The notes: generated from the sequence alone by a model not told the origin. Counted from the first letter of the stretch, positions 26,196-35,291 are shown. The stretch: 64,000 nucleotides of DNA from Sinorhizobium glycinis (GCF_001651865.1 NZ_LPUX01000053.1:620001-684000); one strand, 5' to 3'. Numbers and translations: made by a program.

Positions 26196-27920
26196 ATGAG
26201 CGATAAGAAGAAAGAACTGAGAAGCCGGCACTGGTACGGCGGCACCCACAAGGATGGCTTCATTCACCGGTCCTGGATGAAAAACCAGGGCTTTCCGGAT
26301 CATGTCTTCGACGGCCGGCCGATCATCGGCATCTGCAATACCTGGTCCGAGCTGACACCCTGCAACAGCCACCTGCGCATCCTCGCGGAGGGCGTCAAGC
26401 GCGGCGTCTGGGAGGCCGGCGGCTTCCCGGTCGAATTTCCCGTATCGTCGCTCGGCGAAACGCAGATGCGGCCGACGGCGATGCTGTTCCGCAATCTCCT
26501 GGCGATGGATGTGGAAGAGGCGATCCGCGCCTACGGCATCGACGGCGTGGTACTTCTCGGCGGCTGCGACAAGACGACGCCGGGCCAGCTGATGGGTGCG
26601 GCTTCCGTCGATCTGCCGACGATCGTCGTTTCCTCCGGCCCGATGCTCAACGGCAAATGGAAGGGCAAGGATATCGGTTCGGGCACCGATGTGTGGAAAT
26701 TCTCCGAAGCGGTGCGTGCCGGCGAAATGAGCCTGCAGGAATTCATGGCCGCCGAAAGCGGCATGTCGCGCTCGCCCGGCGTCTGCATGACGATGGGCAC
26801 GGCAACCACCATGGCCTCGGTGGTCGAGGCGATGGGCCTTTCGCTGCCGACCAATGCGGCGCTGCCGGCCGTCGACGCGCGTCGCATGGCGCTGGCGCAC
26901 ATGACCGGCAAGCGGATCGTCGACATGGTGCACGAGGATCTCAGGCTGTCGAAGATCCTGACGCGGCAGAACTTCGAGAACGGCATCATCGCCAACGCCG
27001 CCGTCGGGGGCTCGACCAATGCGGTCGTCCATCTCCTGGCAATTGCCGGACGCGCCGGCGTCGATCTCTGTCTGGAGGATTTCGACCGCGTCGGCGGCCA
27101 GGTGCCCTGCATCGTCAACTGCATGCCCTCGGGCAAGTACCTGATCGAGGACCTCGCCTATGCGGGCGGCCTGCCGGCGGTGATGAACCGCATCCAGCAC
27201 CTGATGCATGCCGACGCGCCGACGGTGTTCGGCGTGCCGATCAGCAACTATTGGGAAGGTGCCGAGGTCTACAACGACGACGTCATCCGGCCGCTCGACA
27301 ATCCGCTCCGCGCCGCTGCCGGCATCCGGGTGCTGAAGGGCAACCTCGCGCCGAACGGCGCGGTGATCAAGCCGTCGGCGGCAAGCGAGCACTTGCTTGC
27401 CCATGAAGGGCCGGCCTATGTCTTCGAGACGATCGAAGACCTCAAGGCGAAGATCGACGATCCGGACCTGCCGGTCACCGAGGATACGATCCTCGTGCTG
27501 AAGGGTTGCGGCCCGAAGGGCTATCCCGGCATGGCCGAGGTCGGCAACATGCCGATCCCGCGCCGGCTCGTGGAAAAGGGGGTTCGCGACATGGTGCGCA
27601 TCTCGGATGCGCGGATGTCCGGCACCGCTTTCGGCACCGTTGTGCTGCATGTCAGCCCCGAAGCCAATGCGGGTGGCCCGCTGGCGATCGTCAAGACCGG
27701 CGACCGCATCCGCCTCGACGCCATGAAGGGCGAATTGAACATTCTGATCAGCGAGGAGGAGTTCGCCAGCCGTATGGCAGCCTGGCAGCCGCCGGAGCAG
27801 AAATGGCAGCGCGGCTACTACAAGCTCTACCACGACACCGTGCTGCAGGCCGACAAGGGTGCCGATCTCGATTTCCTCGTTGGCAATAGCGGTAGCGAGG
27901 TGCATCGCGAAAGCCATTAG
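26196..27920 (+). CDS. IlvD/EDD-family sugar-acid dehydratase
   Basis: A 574-residue dehydratase. The three cluster-ligand cysteines of the [2Fe-2S] pentonate dehydratases are present: Cys56 (TPCNSH), Cys124 (GGCDKTTPG) and Cys197 (GVCMTMGTA), with the catalytic-base Ser near residue 475 (DARMSGTAFG). Spacing and length match Rhizobium leguminosarum L-arabinonate dehydratase, which I recall also accepts D-galactonate and D-fuconate. Here it would turn D-galactonate into 2-keto-3-deoxygalactonate, replacing the enolase-type DgoD of E. coli. The ATG at 26196 follows AAAGGGAG; a start at 26166 is in frame but weaker. Confidence 0.9.
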   Translation: MSDKKKELRSRHWYGGTHKDGFIHRSWMKNQGFPDHVFDGRPIIGICNTWSELTPCNSHLRILAEGVKRGVWEAGGFPVEFPVSSLGETQMRPTAMLFRNLLAMDVEEAIRAYGIDGVVLLGGCDKTTPGQLMGAASVDLPTIVVSSGPMLNGKWKGKDIGSGTDVWKFSEAVRAGEMSLQEFMAAESGMSRSPGVCMTMGTATTMASVVEAMGLSLPTNAALPAVDARRMALAHMTGKRIVDMVHEDLRLSKILTRQNFENGIIANAAVGGSTNAVVHLLAIAGRAGVDLCLEDFDRVGGQVPCIVNCMPSGKYLIEDLAYAGGLPAVMNRIQHLMHADAPTVFGVPISNYWEGAEVYNDDVIRPLDNPLRAAAGIRVLKGNLAPNGAVIKPSAASEHLLAHEGPAYVFETIEDLKAKIDDPDLPVTEDTILVLKGCGPKGYPGMAEVGNMPIPRRLVEKGVRDMVRISDARMSGTAFGTVVLHVSPEANAGGPLAIVKTGDRIRLDAMKGELNILISEEEFASRMAAWQPPEQKWQRGYYKLYHDTVLQADKGADLDFLVGNSGSEVHRESH

Positions 27921-27983
27921 CCCTTTGCGCCACCTCGCGCCCTGGCCGGATGACGCGAAGAACGTAGTAAGCCGACGGATTGG

Positions 27984-28018
27984 AACGCCGCGTGTCGTTT
28001 TTGGCGCGCGGCGTTTTT
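27984..28018 (+). terminator. Terminator after the dehydratase gene
   Basis: Arms CGCCGCG (27986-27992) and CGCGGCG (28007-28013), then TTTTTG; about 65 bp after the stop codon. It closes the SDR-to-dehydratase transcript. Confidence 0.85.
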
Positions 28019-28190
28019 GTTTGTCTCTACAGGTTGAACCATGTCATGGACGCAACAACCGCCGGCTTCAAAATTTAACTTTCTCCGGAACAGTTTCCAG
28101 TGCCGGACGTTGCTTGGATATCACCGGCGCAGCGCTACCGGCCAGCCGTTGGGGCTGCGTCTTCCGACAACGTCAACGAAAGGCACTGAT

Positions 28191-28841
28191 ATGAAAAAGA
28201 TGCTTATATCTTCCGTTGCTGCCGGCGCGCTTCTCGTGGGCGTTGCCACGGCTCCGATGAGCTTTGCGCAGGAAACCACCACGCCGCCCGCACCGGCGCC
28301 GGAGACCCAGACCATGGAACCCGCTCCGGCAACACCGGCTCCGGCGACCCCTGCACCGGGTGAACAGGCCCAGACCCCTGCACCTGCAGACAAGGCCACC
28401 GACACCGCTCAGGCTGAACCGGGCTACCTTACCGAACAGGCTGAGGACCAGATTTCCGCCAATACCTATATCGGTCAGTCGGTATATAATGCCAATGACG
28501 ACAGCATCGGCGAAATCAACGACCTGATCATCGAGAAGGAAGGCGGAATCGCTGCTGCCATCGTCGGAGTCGGCGGTTTCCTCGGAATCGGTGAGAAGAA
28601 CGTGGCTGTCCCGTTTGACAGCATTTCCATCGCCGAACAACCGGACTCGGATGCGCTGAAGCTGTCGACGACTGAAACGGCCGAGTCGCTGAAGGCCGCA
28701 CCGGAATTCAAGACGAAGTCGCAGGTAATGGCTGAGCGCAATGCGGCGCAGCCGGTCGACACGTCAACAACTTCCGCGACCGGCACGACCCCGGCGCCGG
28801 CTGAGCCTGTTCAGCCCGCACAACCGGCACCTCAGCAGTAA
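28191..28841 (+). CDS. Secreted PRC-barrel domain protein with Pro/Ala-rich linkers
   Basis: A 216-residue exported protein. The signal peptide MKKMLISSVAAGALLVGVAT...SFA ends near residue 25, followed by a 50-residue Pro/Ala/Thr/Glu linker, a PRC-barrel domain (about 88-155, with IGQSVYNANDDSIGEINDLI and AAAIVGVGGFLGIGEKNVAV), and a second Pro/Ala/Thr-rich tail. PRC-barrel proteins of this kind are widespread in rhizobia and probably sit in the periplasm; function unknown. GAAAGG precedes the ATG. It stands between two terminators. Confidence 0.87.
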   Translation: MKKMLISSVAAGALLVGVATAPMSFAQETTTPPAPAPETQTMEPAPATPAPATPAPGEQAQTPAPADKATDTAQAEPGYLTEQAEDQISANTYIGQSVYNANDDSIGEINDLIIEKEGGIAAAIVGVGGFLGIGEKNVAVPFDSISIAEQPDSDALKLSTTETAESLKAAPEFKTKSQVMAERNAAQPVDTSTTSATGTTPAPAEPVQPAQPAPQQ

Positions 28842-28873
28842 GCTGAGGGCTGCTTCAGCCCTTCGGAAATCCC

Positions 28874-28900
28874 AGAGCGGCGCCCCGGCGCCGCTCTTCT
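28874..28900 (+). terminator. Strong hairpin after the PRC-barrel gene
   Basis: Perfect 11-bp arms, AGAGCGGCGCC (28874-28884) and complement (28887-28897), followed by a broken T-run (TCTGTCCT). It lies between convergent genes and could serve both. Confidence 0.7.
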
Positions 28901-28963
28901 GTCCTCAGAGCAAATATATCCGCCCGTCCAGACTGCCGGAAAATCGCCGCTGAGGATGACCGC

Positions 28964-30517
28964 CTAGTACCAGGCGTCAGGCATGCTCGCCTTGCGCCTG
29001 GCGACATAATCGGTCAGCGCTTCGTCGATCGCCACGTCCAAGACCGGCGCTTCGTATTCGGCGAGCGTCTTCTTCCAGAGACGATTGGCCCGCAGCGCCA
29101 TGTCCGTTTCGCCCTGCTCCACCCATTTCTCGAAAGGCTCGTTGTCGGAAAGCGCGCTGTCCCAGAAGGCGGTCTGATAATTGCGCATCGTGTGCGCGCA
29201 GCCGAGGAAATGATTGCCCGGCCCGACTTCGAGGAAAGCATCCATGGCAAGCGAATTGTCGTCGACGACGACGCCGGCAAGGTAGGAGTGAAGCGCACCG
29301 CAGAAATCGGTATCCATCACGAACTTCTCGTAGGACATGGCGAGCAGGCCGTCGACGAAGCCGGCCGAATGCAGGATGAAATTGGCGCCGCAATGGATAG
29401 CGGACAGCATCGACATGACGCCTTCCTGCATCGCCTGCGCGTCCGGCCGCTTCGAATTCGAGAAGTTGCCGGCGCAGCGCAGCGGCAGCCCCAGCCGGCG
29501 TGCGAGCTGGCCGACGACCATGCTGCCGATTGCCGGCTCCGGCGTGCCGAAGGTCGGCGAGCCGGAGCGGAGCGACATGGAGGACAGAAAGTTGCCGAAG
29601 ATCACCGGTGCGCCCTTGCGTTCGAGCTGCGTCAGCGCACAGCCGGCCAGCGTTTCGGCATAGGACTGGGCGATGGCGCCGGCGTTGGTGACCGGGCCCA
29701 TCGCACCGCCGAGAATAAAGGGCACAATGACGGCGGCCTGGTTGGCGCGGGCATAGGCCCTCAACGACTTCGTCATCGTGCCGTCCCAGACGAGCGGCGA
29801 GTTGACGTTGACGTTGCCGAGAATGACGCAGTTGTCGTCGACGAATTCGGCGCCGAAGAGGATGCGGGCCATCTCGATCGAATCCTCGGCACGCTCCTCG
29901 GCCGTGATCGAGCCCATGAAGGCGCGGTCGGAATATTTGATGTGGCTGTAGACCATGTCGAGATGGCGCTTGTTGACCGGCACGTCGACCGGCTCGCAGA
30001 TCGTTCCGCCGGAATGGTGCAGCCAGGGGCTCGCCTGGGCGAGTTTCACCAGATTGCGGAAGTCCTCGATCGTGCCGTAGCGCCGCCCCTTGTCGAGGTC
30101 CATGACGAAGGGAGAGCCGTAAGCCGGGGAGAAGACCACGTTTCGGCCGCCGATCTCGACGCTGCGGGCGGGATTGCGGGCGTGCTGGGTGAATTGCGAC
30201 GGCGCCGAGCGGACGATCTCCTTCAGCAGGCCGGGCTCGAAGGTGACCCGGACACCATCGAGTTTCGCACCGGCGCGCCGCCAGTGGTCGAGTGCTGCGG
30301 GATCGTCGCGAAACTCGATGCCGACCTCTGCGAGGATGCGATCAGCGGTCCTCTCGATCCGCTCAAGCCCCTCCTCTCCGAGAATATCGTAGGTCGGTAT
30401 GTTGCGGACGATATAGGGAACGCCAAGGCTTTTGCCGCCGCCTTCCCGCCGCTGCGGCCGTCCGCTTCGCGTTCGCTTCGGGGCCTCGCCGGCCGCCGCA
30501 CTCGCCAGTGCCATCAT
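28964..30517 (-). CDS. MttB-family (trimethylamine methyltransferase-like) protein without pyrrolysine
   Basis: A 517-residue member of the MttB superfamily, TIM-barrel methyltransferases that move methyl groups from quaternary amines to a corrinoid protein. There is no in-frame amber codon, so it belongs to the non-pyrrolysine group that includes glycine betaine methyltransferases. Recognisable segments are GLERIERTADRILAEVGIEF near the N-terminus, SPAYGSPFVMD, and HCGANFILHSAGFVDG. Two tandem ATGs (30517, 30514) follow GGGAG; the second has the better spacing. No corrinoid protein or reactivase lies in the window. Divergent from a LysR gene. Confidence 0.87.
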   Translation of the reverse strand: MMALASAAAGEAPKRTRSGRPQRREGGGKSLGVPYIVRNIPTYDILGEEGLERIERTADRILAEVGIEFRDDPAALDHWRRAGAKLDGVRVTFEPGLLKEIVRSAPSQFTQHARNPARSVEIGGRNVVFSPAYGSPFVMDLDKGRRYGTIEDFRNLVKLAQASPWLHHSGGTICEPVDVPVNKRHLDMVYSHIKYSDRAFMGSITAEERAEDSIEMARILFGAEFVDDNCVILGNVNVNSPLVWDGTMTKSLRAYARANQAAVIVPFILGGAMGPVTNAGAIAQSYAETLAGCALTQLERKGAPVIFGNFLSSMSLRSGSPTFGTPEPAIGSMVVGQLARRLGLPLRCAGNFSNSKRPDAQAMQEGVMSMLSAIHCGANFILHSAGFVDGLLAMSYEKFVMDTDFCGALHSYLAGVVVDDNSLAMDAFLEVGPGNHFLGCAHTMRNYQTAFWDSALSDNEPFEKWVEQGETDMALRANRLWKKTLAEYEAPVLDVAIDEALTDYVARRKASMPDAWY

Positions 30518-30570
30518 TGATCTCCCATGATTTTCGATGATGGTATTTGCGGGAAAGGCCATTGTAACGC

Positions 30571-30583
30571 TGGAAAAATTCCA
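30571..30583. promoter_or_regulatory. Palindrome in the mttB-lysR divergent promoter
   Basis: TGGAA-AAA-TTCCA, perfect, 22 bp before the LysR start and 54 bp before the MttB start. A TATAAG hexamer (30591-30596) lies beside it. Candidate LysR binding site for both promoters. Confidence 0.5.
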
Positions 30584-30604
30584 CGCATGATATAAGCAGA
30601 GTTT

Positions 30605-31579
30605 ATGGAAAACCTGCGCCGCCTGCTTCCTTCCGCCGCCAGCCTCATCATCTTCGAGGCGGCCGGCCGCCATCAGAACTTCACCCGCGCCGCCGCCGAG
30701 CTCGCAATGACGCAGGCGGCGGTCTCCTATGCCATAAGGGGCCTCGAGGGCCAGCTCGGCGTTTCGCTCTTCCATCGGGTGCACAGGGCCGTCGAACTCA
30801 CCGAGGCCGGCGAGAAGTTTCATGCCGATGTATCGGTCGGGCTGGCGCGCATCCAGAAATCGGCGGAAGACATTCGCGCCAAGGGCCGCGAGACCAACGT
30901 CACCCTGGCCGCATCGACGGCCTTCGCCTCGATGTGGATGCTGCCGCGCCTCAACCGGCTGCGCGAGGATCTGCCGGAGATCGATCTTCGCATCCAGACA
31001 AGCGTTCGTGACCTGGACCTCGACGAAGAACCCATACCCTTGGGCGTGCGCGGCGGCGATCCCGGCCAATGGCCGCGCTATCACGCGGCATTGCTCGCCG
31101 ACGAGGTGATCAATGCCGTAGCGACGCCGGCCTATATCGAGGCCCACGGCATGCCCGAGACGCCCGAGGACCTTCTGCGGCACAGCCTCATCCATCTCGA
31201 AGAGCCGGTCAGGCGCGCCTGCGACTGGACCGAGTGGTTCGCAAGCGCCGGCCTCGCCTATCCCGCCCAGGGCAAGCGGCTGGCGATCAACGACTATGTT
31301 CTGGTGATCCAGGCCGTGCTTGCCGGCGAAGGCATCGCGCTCGGCTGGGACCATCTGATCGCCGGACAAGTGCGCTCCGGCGCCCTCGTTCCGGTCGGGG
31401 GGCACGTGCTGCGGACCGGCCAGGCCTTTTACGTCGTCTGGCCGAGGTCGCGCGAACTCAACAGCCAGGCTGGACGGATCCGCGACTGGTTGCTGAAGGA
31501 GGGCGCGCGCGACCGCTCGCAGATCGATGACGCGGCGGCGCGCGCCGGCCTTCAGCGCGCCACGGCGGCTTCGCGGTGA
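30605..31579 (+). CDS. LysR-family regulator (GcvA-like)
   Basis: A 324-residue LysR-type regulator. The winged HTH covers about residues 10-68 (FEAAGRHQNFTRAAAELAMT and VSYAIRGLEGQLGVSLFHR); the effector domain follows and contains ASTAFASMWMLPRL, a GcvA-subgroup feature. It is divergent from the MttB gene and probably controls it in response to an amine or amino acid. Its last 28 bases overlap the end of the convergent EAL gene. Confidence 0.92.
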   Translation: MENLRRLLPSAASLIIFEAAGRHQNFTRAAAELAMTQAAVSYAIRGLEGQLGVSLFHRVHRAVELTEAGEKFHADVSVGLARIQKSAEDIRAKGRETNVTLAASTAFASMWMLPRLNRLREDLPEIDLRIQTSVRDLDLDEEPIPLGVRGGDPGQWPRYHAALLADEVINAVATPAYIEAHGMPETPEDLLRHSLIHLEEPVRRACDWTEWFASAGLAYPAQGKRLAINDYVLVIQAVLAGEGIALGWDHLIAGQVRSGALVPVGGHVLRTGQAFYVVWPRSRELNSQAGRIRDWLLKEGARDRSQIDDAAARAGLQRATAASR

Positions 31580-32892
31580 CGGTCTGAGAGATAGCGCATG
31601 GTGGCGACCGCATCGGCCGGCTTGCCGTAGAAATAGCCCTGTCCCATGCCGCAGCCGAGCGCTTTCAGCTTCAGCACCTCGGAAAAGTCCTCGATGCCCT
31701 CGGCGACGACCTCGAGTTCCAGGCCTTCGCACATCGACACGATCGCTCTGACGATATGTTCCGAGGCCCGGTCGGCTGAAATCCGCGAAACGAAGGCGCG
31801 GTCGATCTTCACCTTGTCGAACGAGAAATCACGCAACCGGCAGAGGCTCGACTGACCGGTGCCGAAATCGTCGAGAGATACGCGCACGCCGGCTGCCCGC
31901 AATTCCGAGACGATTTTCTGCGCCACATCGGCATCCGCCATGACGGCCGTTTCGGTGATCTCCAGTTCCAGGCGGCGCGGGTCGAGGCCAACCTGGCCGA
32001 CGATCGCCAAAAGGCGGCCGCTCGTCGCCGGGTCCATCAATTGCGCAGACGACAGATTGAAAGAGAGGAACAATTCCTTCGGCCATGCCAGGGCCGCCTG
32101 TGCCGCCTTGCGCAGCAACATTTCAGCGAGAGCCTCGATGAAGCCGCGTTCCTCCGCCAGCGGCACGAAGACCGAGGGCGAGACATAGCCGAAATCCGGA
32201 TCGCACCATCTGGCAAGCGCTTCGAAACCAACAACGCCGTCGTTGCGAAGATCGACGATCGGCTGAAAATGGACGTCGATCTCTTCGGCGATGATCGCGT
32301 TGCGCAAGGCCTGCTCAAGCTGCGTCGCCCGCTTCATCTCCTGGGCGATCTCCTGCGAATAGACCGTGATCTGGCCGCGGCCGCGCCGTTTCGAACGGTA
32401 AAGTGCCGTGTCGGCGCTTTTCAAGAGATCCTCGAAGACGTCACCTGCGAAGGGATAGACGGCAAAGCCGAACGAGGCGGACAGCCGAACGGTGCGGTCG
32501 CCGAGATCGAAGGGAGCAGAGAGGATTTCCTTCAGCATCTGGCCAAGCTTCTCGGCGCCCTTCCGCTCGAAGACCAGCGGCAGCACGAAGGCGAACTCGT
32601 CGTCGGCCGTGCGCATCACCGTCGCTCCTTCCGGAACGCAGGCCCTCAATCTCTGCGCGACCTGGCAAAGGATCCGGTCGCCTGCCTCGGGCCCGAACAG
32701 ATCGTTGATAGGCTTGAAGCCGTCGAGATTGGTGAGACCGATTGCGAACGGGGCCGGATCGCTGGCGCGCTCGGCGGCAAGTTCGCAGACCTTGTGCCGC
32801 AATTGCTCTGCATTGCCGAGCCCCGTCAGCGGATCGACGAAGCGTCGCCTGTCCGGACCGTGGGGCTCGGTCGCAAGCTCGGTGAGCATCAT
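31552..32892 (-). CDS. Degenerate GGDEF plus intact EAL domain protein
   Basis: A 446-residue cyclic-di-GMP protein. The GGDEF domain (about 18-178) has ADDEF (96-100) instead of GGDEF and probably cannot make c-di-GMP, though it may bind GTP. The EAL domain (about 190-435) keeps its catalytic set: EAL at 224-226, NLSS, EITET near 311-315, DDFGTG at 341-346, KIDRAF and VAEGIED. It is therefore likely a phosphodiesterase. No membrane or sensor domain is present. The tandem ATG at 32892/32889 follows GGGAG. It lies 274 bp downstream of the PAS-REC gene on the same strand. Confidence 0.9.
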   Translation of the reverse strand: MMLTELATEPHGPDRRRFVDPLTGLGNAEQLRHKVCELAAERASDPAPFAIGLTNLDGFKPINDLFGPEAGDRILCQVAQRLRACVPEGATVMRTADDEFAFVLPLVFERKGAEKLGQMLKEILSAPFDLGDRTVRLSASFGFAVYPFAGDVFEDLLKSADTALYRSKRRGRGQITVYSQEIAQEMKRATQLEQALRNAIIAEEIDVHFQPIVDLRNDGVVGFEALARWCDPDFGYVSPSVFVPLAEERGFIEALAEMLLRKAAQAALAWPKELFLSFNLSSAQLMDPATSGRLLAIVGQVGLDPRRLELEITETAVMADADVAQKIVSELRAAGVRVSLDDFGTGQSSLCRLRDFSFDKVKIDRAFVSRISADRASEHIVRAIVSMCEGLELEVVAEGIEDFSEVLKLKALGCGMGQGYFYGKPADAVATMRYLSDRHREAAVAR

Positions 32893-33166
32893 TGCGGTGC
32901 GCTCCCGGCCGGAGTGCGAGCCGGTCCCGCACGCCGCACACCCCGTCCGCCGGAACCGATGTCCGACCGGGGAATTGGCTGTTTGGGCGACGTGCTCATT
33001 CCTGTGATGCTCAACTCTTGCAGAACGACTGGGCAGTTTCTCCCGGGTGGAGGTGCCGATAAAAGGAACCTTGAGAGCCAACGATGACAATCGGCGGTTA
33101 ACAATCCGATATCGACTGACCCTCAAATCTGTGGTGTCGAGGCTCGTCGATGCGACCCCGATCCGA

Positions 33167-34891
33167 TCAGGCCGTCGACCGCAGGTTTGCCGGTCGCATG
33201 TATTTCCGCAGCAACGCTTCGATCATATCCGGACTGATCGGTTTCATGATGTGATCGTCCATTCCGGATGTCTCGCACTGCTGCAGGTCGATGTCGAGGG
33301 CTTGCGCGGTGACGGCAACGATCGGCGTGCGCCGTCCTGCCTGCCTTTCCGCGTCGCGAATGGCCGCTGCGGCGTCGAACCCGTTCATGACGGGCATCGA
33401 TATGTCCATCAGCACGAGCGACGGCTGAAGCTCGTGCCAGAGTTCCAACGCTTCCCTGCCGTTCGCCGCGATCCGATGGGACACGCCGAGACCGTCCAAA
33501 ATCTGCGCGAAGACGAACTGGTTGATCTGGTTGTCCTCGGCAACAAGCACATCCACCTCGGGTGCTCCTGTCCGAATCGCCGCCTCCCCGTCGAAAGAGA
33601 CCTCCCAATCTGCCTGCGAAAACTGCGAGCGTGCCTGCTGCCGGTCGGTGCAAGCCCTGAATATCTCGCCGAGCAGGGTGGTGGCGTCGGCGTCCGACGA
33701 GATTTCGAGCAGTGGGCAGCTCTTCCACCCGGCGAGGATGGCGTCCCTGCCCGAGATTGCCGTGTCCAACGCCAGAATATCGAGCTTCACGCCGCGGTCC
33801 TCGGCGGCGGCCGCAAAAGCTTCGAGTTCCTCCCGATTGCGCACGGCGCAGGCATCGAGGCCCGAACCGCGCAGGCGTGCGACGATCCGCGCCTCCATTT
33901 CCCTCTGCGCCGTCGCCACAAGCACGCGCAGACCGCGGGCCGGCAGCGTCTCGATCATCGAACCGGCTTCGACGAGCTGCTGGACGTTGAGGGCCCGGAA
34001 CGGGTCGTAGAAATTCTGGGCTGGGGTGAAGATGCTGTAGTCGCGGATCTGCAGTCCCGCACTGATGCCACCGCCTTCCGCGCCATGATACCAGGCGGCT
34101 ATGTCCGTGACGTCGTTCATGCAGGTGACGACGAAGTGGCGTCCCGGCACACCGACGCGGTACTTGCGCGTCACGACCCACAAGTCGCTGCCATCGGCGC
34201 GGACGATATGCTCCGCCTCGGAATGCGGCCGGCCGGTGGCCAGCACGTGCCGATCCGACTGCTCGAAGCGTTCCGCAAGCTCTGCGTCCACGACATCCCA
34301 GGCCGAACGACCGAGGATCGCCTCCGGCGCCACGTCGTGAATGGCGCAGAACGCCTTGTTTGCGGCGATATAGTTCAGATTCCGATCCTTGACGCAGATG
34401 GGATTGGGTTGGGCATCGAGGATCTGTTCGGTGAGTTCGACACGTTCCAAGTCGGTTTGAAGCTGTTCCTCGCGCTTCTTCTGATCGGAGACATCGCTGA
34501 CCGACAATATGCCGATGCCACTCGACAGGCGGCGCTTGCGCAGGCAGACCCAACGCGTACGGCCGGCCCGCTCGACATTTTCGTAGCGCTCGCGCCAATG
34601 GAGCCCCATTTGCTCGGCGATCCAGTCCTCCCGGTTCGCGCGGCGCCGGCTGTTCTCGGGCAGCGTTCCGGGTCGAAGCCCAGTATCGTAGACCGCTCCG
34701 AGGAAATCCCGAAGCCGCGCGCCGGGCTTCAGCAGGTGAGGCTGGACGGGGAAGAATTGCAACATCGGGGCGCTGGCATAAAGGATGGTGTCGTCCCGCC
34801 CGCAGACGAGCAGAGCAAGGCCAAGCGCGTCACAACTCGCCTCCAGAACGATCCTGCTGATGTCCGCGCCGGCCGACGCCACATCGTTCAT
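33167..34891 (-). CDS. PAS-PAS-REC signalling protein lacking a kinase domain
   Basis: A 574-residue protein. The first PAS-like domain (about 10-140) covers GLALLVCGRDDTILYASAP. The second PAS (about 150-275) contains ILDAQPNPICVKDRNLNYIA and ends in ADGSDLWVVTRKY. A REC-like region of low similarity (about 325-425) is followed by a true receiver (about 450-570) with phospho-acceptor Asp496 in VLMDISMPVMNG and the Lys in MKPIS. No H-box, HATPase, GGDEF or HTH is seen, so it needs a partner kinase and acts through protein contact. The ATG at 34891 starts MNDVASAGADIS; a start at 35008 is possible. Confidence 0.87.
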   Translation of the reverse strand: MNDVASAGADISRIVLEASCDALGLALLVCGRDDTILYASAPMLQFFPVQPHLLKPGARLRDFLGAVYDTGLRPGTLPENSRRRANREDWIAEQMGLHWRERYENVERAGRTRWVCLRKRRLSSGIGILSVSDVSDQKKREEQLQTDLERVELTEQILDAQPNPICVKDRNLNYIAANKAFCAIHDVAPEAILGRSAWDVVDAELAERFEQSDRHVLATGRPHSEAEHIVRADGSDLWVVTRKYRVGVPGRHFVVTCMNDVTDIAAWYHGAEGGGISAGLQIRDYSIFTPAQNFYDPFRALNVQQLVEAGSMIETLPARGLRVLVATAQREMEARIVARLRGSGLDACAVRNREELEAFAAAAEDRGVKLDILALDTAISGRDAILAGWKSCPLLEISSDADATTLLGEIFRACTDRQQARSQFSQADWEVSFDGEAAIRTGAPEVDVLVAEDNQINQFVFAQILDGLGVSHRIAANGREALELWHELQPSLVLMDISMPVMNGFDAAAAIRDAERQAGRRTPIVAVTAQALDIDLQQCETSGMDDHIMKPISPDMIEALLRKYMRPANLRSTA

Positions 34892-35291
34892 TACACTGCC
34901 CTCGTCTCGCCGACTGCGTGGACCTGCGAGGCCATGCAGCAATCTGAAGTCTGACAGCCTTTGTGCGTCTGCACGCGGCGCTGCATCGGCGGTTTGGTTT
35001 CGGGACATGCTGGCTGGCCGTTTGACGGCACTCTTCGGGCGGAAACCTTAGCAGCGTCCAGCAACGCCGTGGTGCTCCAAAGAACAAAACCCCTGATCAT
35101 TCAGGTTGTTGTGGAAAATCGCAGCAGAACGTTAAAGCTGAATTAAATCAGCTTCCGATTTTTGCCGATCTGCCGCACGAGAACCTACAGTCGGGCGAGA
35201 ACTCACAAACGGGCATGGCTAGATCATGCACTTATGTCTGCTTCAGAGGCGAAAGCCGGCATTCTACCGTTGCCATGCGGCAGAAGGGCCC
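34892..35291. other. 400-bp gene-free stretch
   Basis: Between the PAS-REC start and the stop of the nucleoside deaminase, both minus strand. It probably contains the PAS-REC promoter. It holds an AAGCTGA-ATTAAA-TCAGCTT palindrome (35135-35154) followed by CCGATTTTT on the plus strand. No family-like reading frame. Confidence 0.5.

Noticed and set aside
28964..31732. A 922-codon open frame that would fuse the MttB protein to a 400-residue N-terminal extension
   Set aside because: The extension runs antisense through the LysR gene, has no family pattern, and a tandem ATG with GGGAG stands exactly where MttB homology begins (30517).
31552..32892. Active diguanylate cyclase
   Set aside because: The active-site motif is ADDEF rather than GGDEF, so only the EAL activity is supported.
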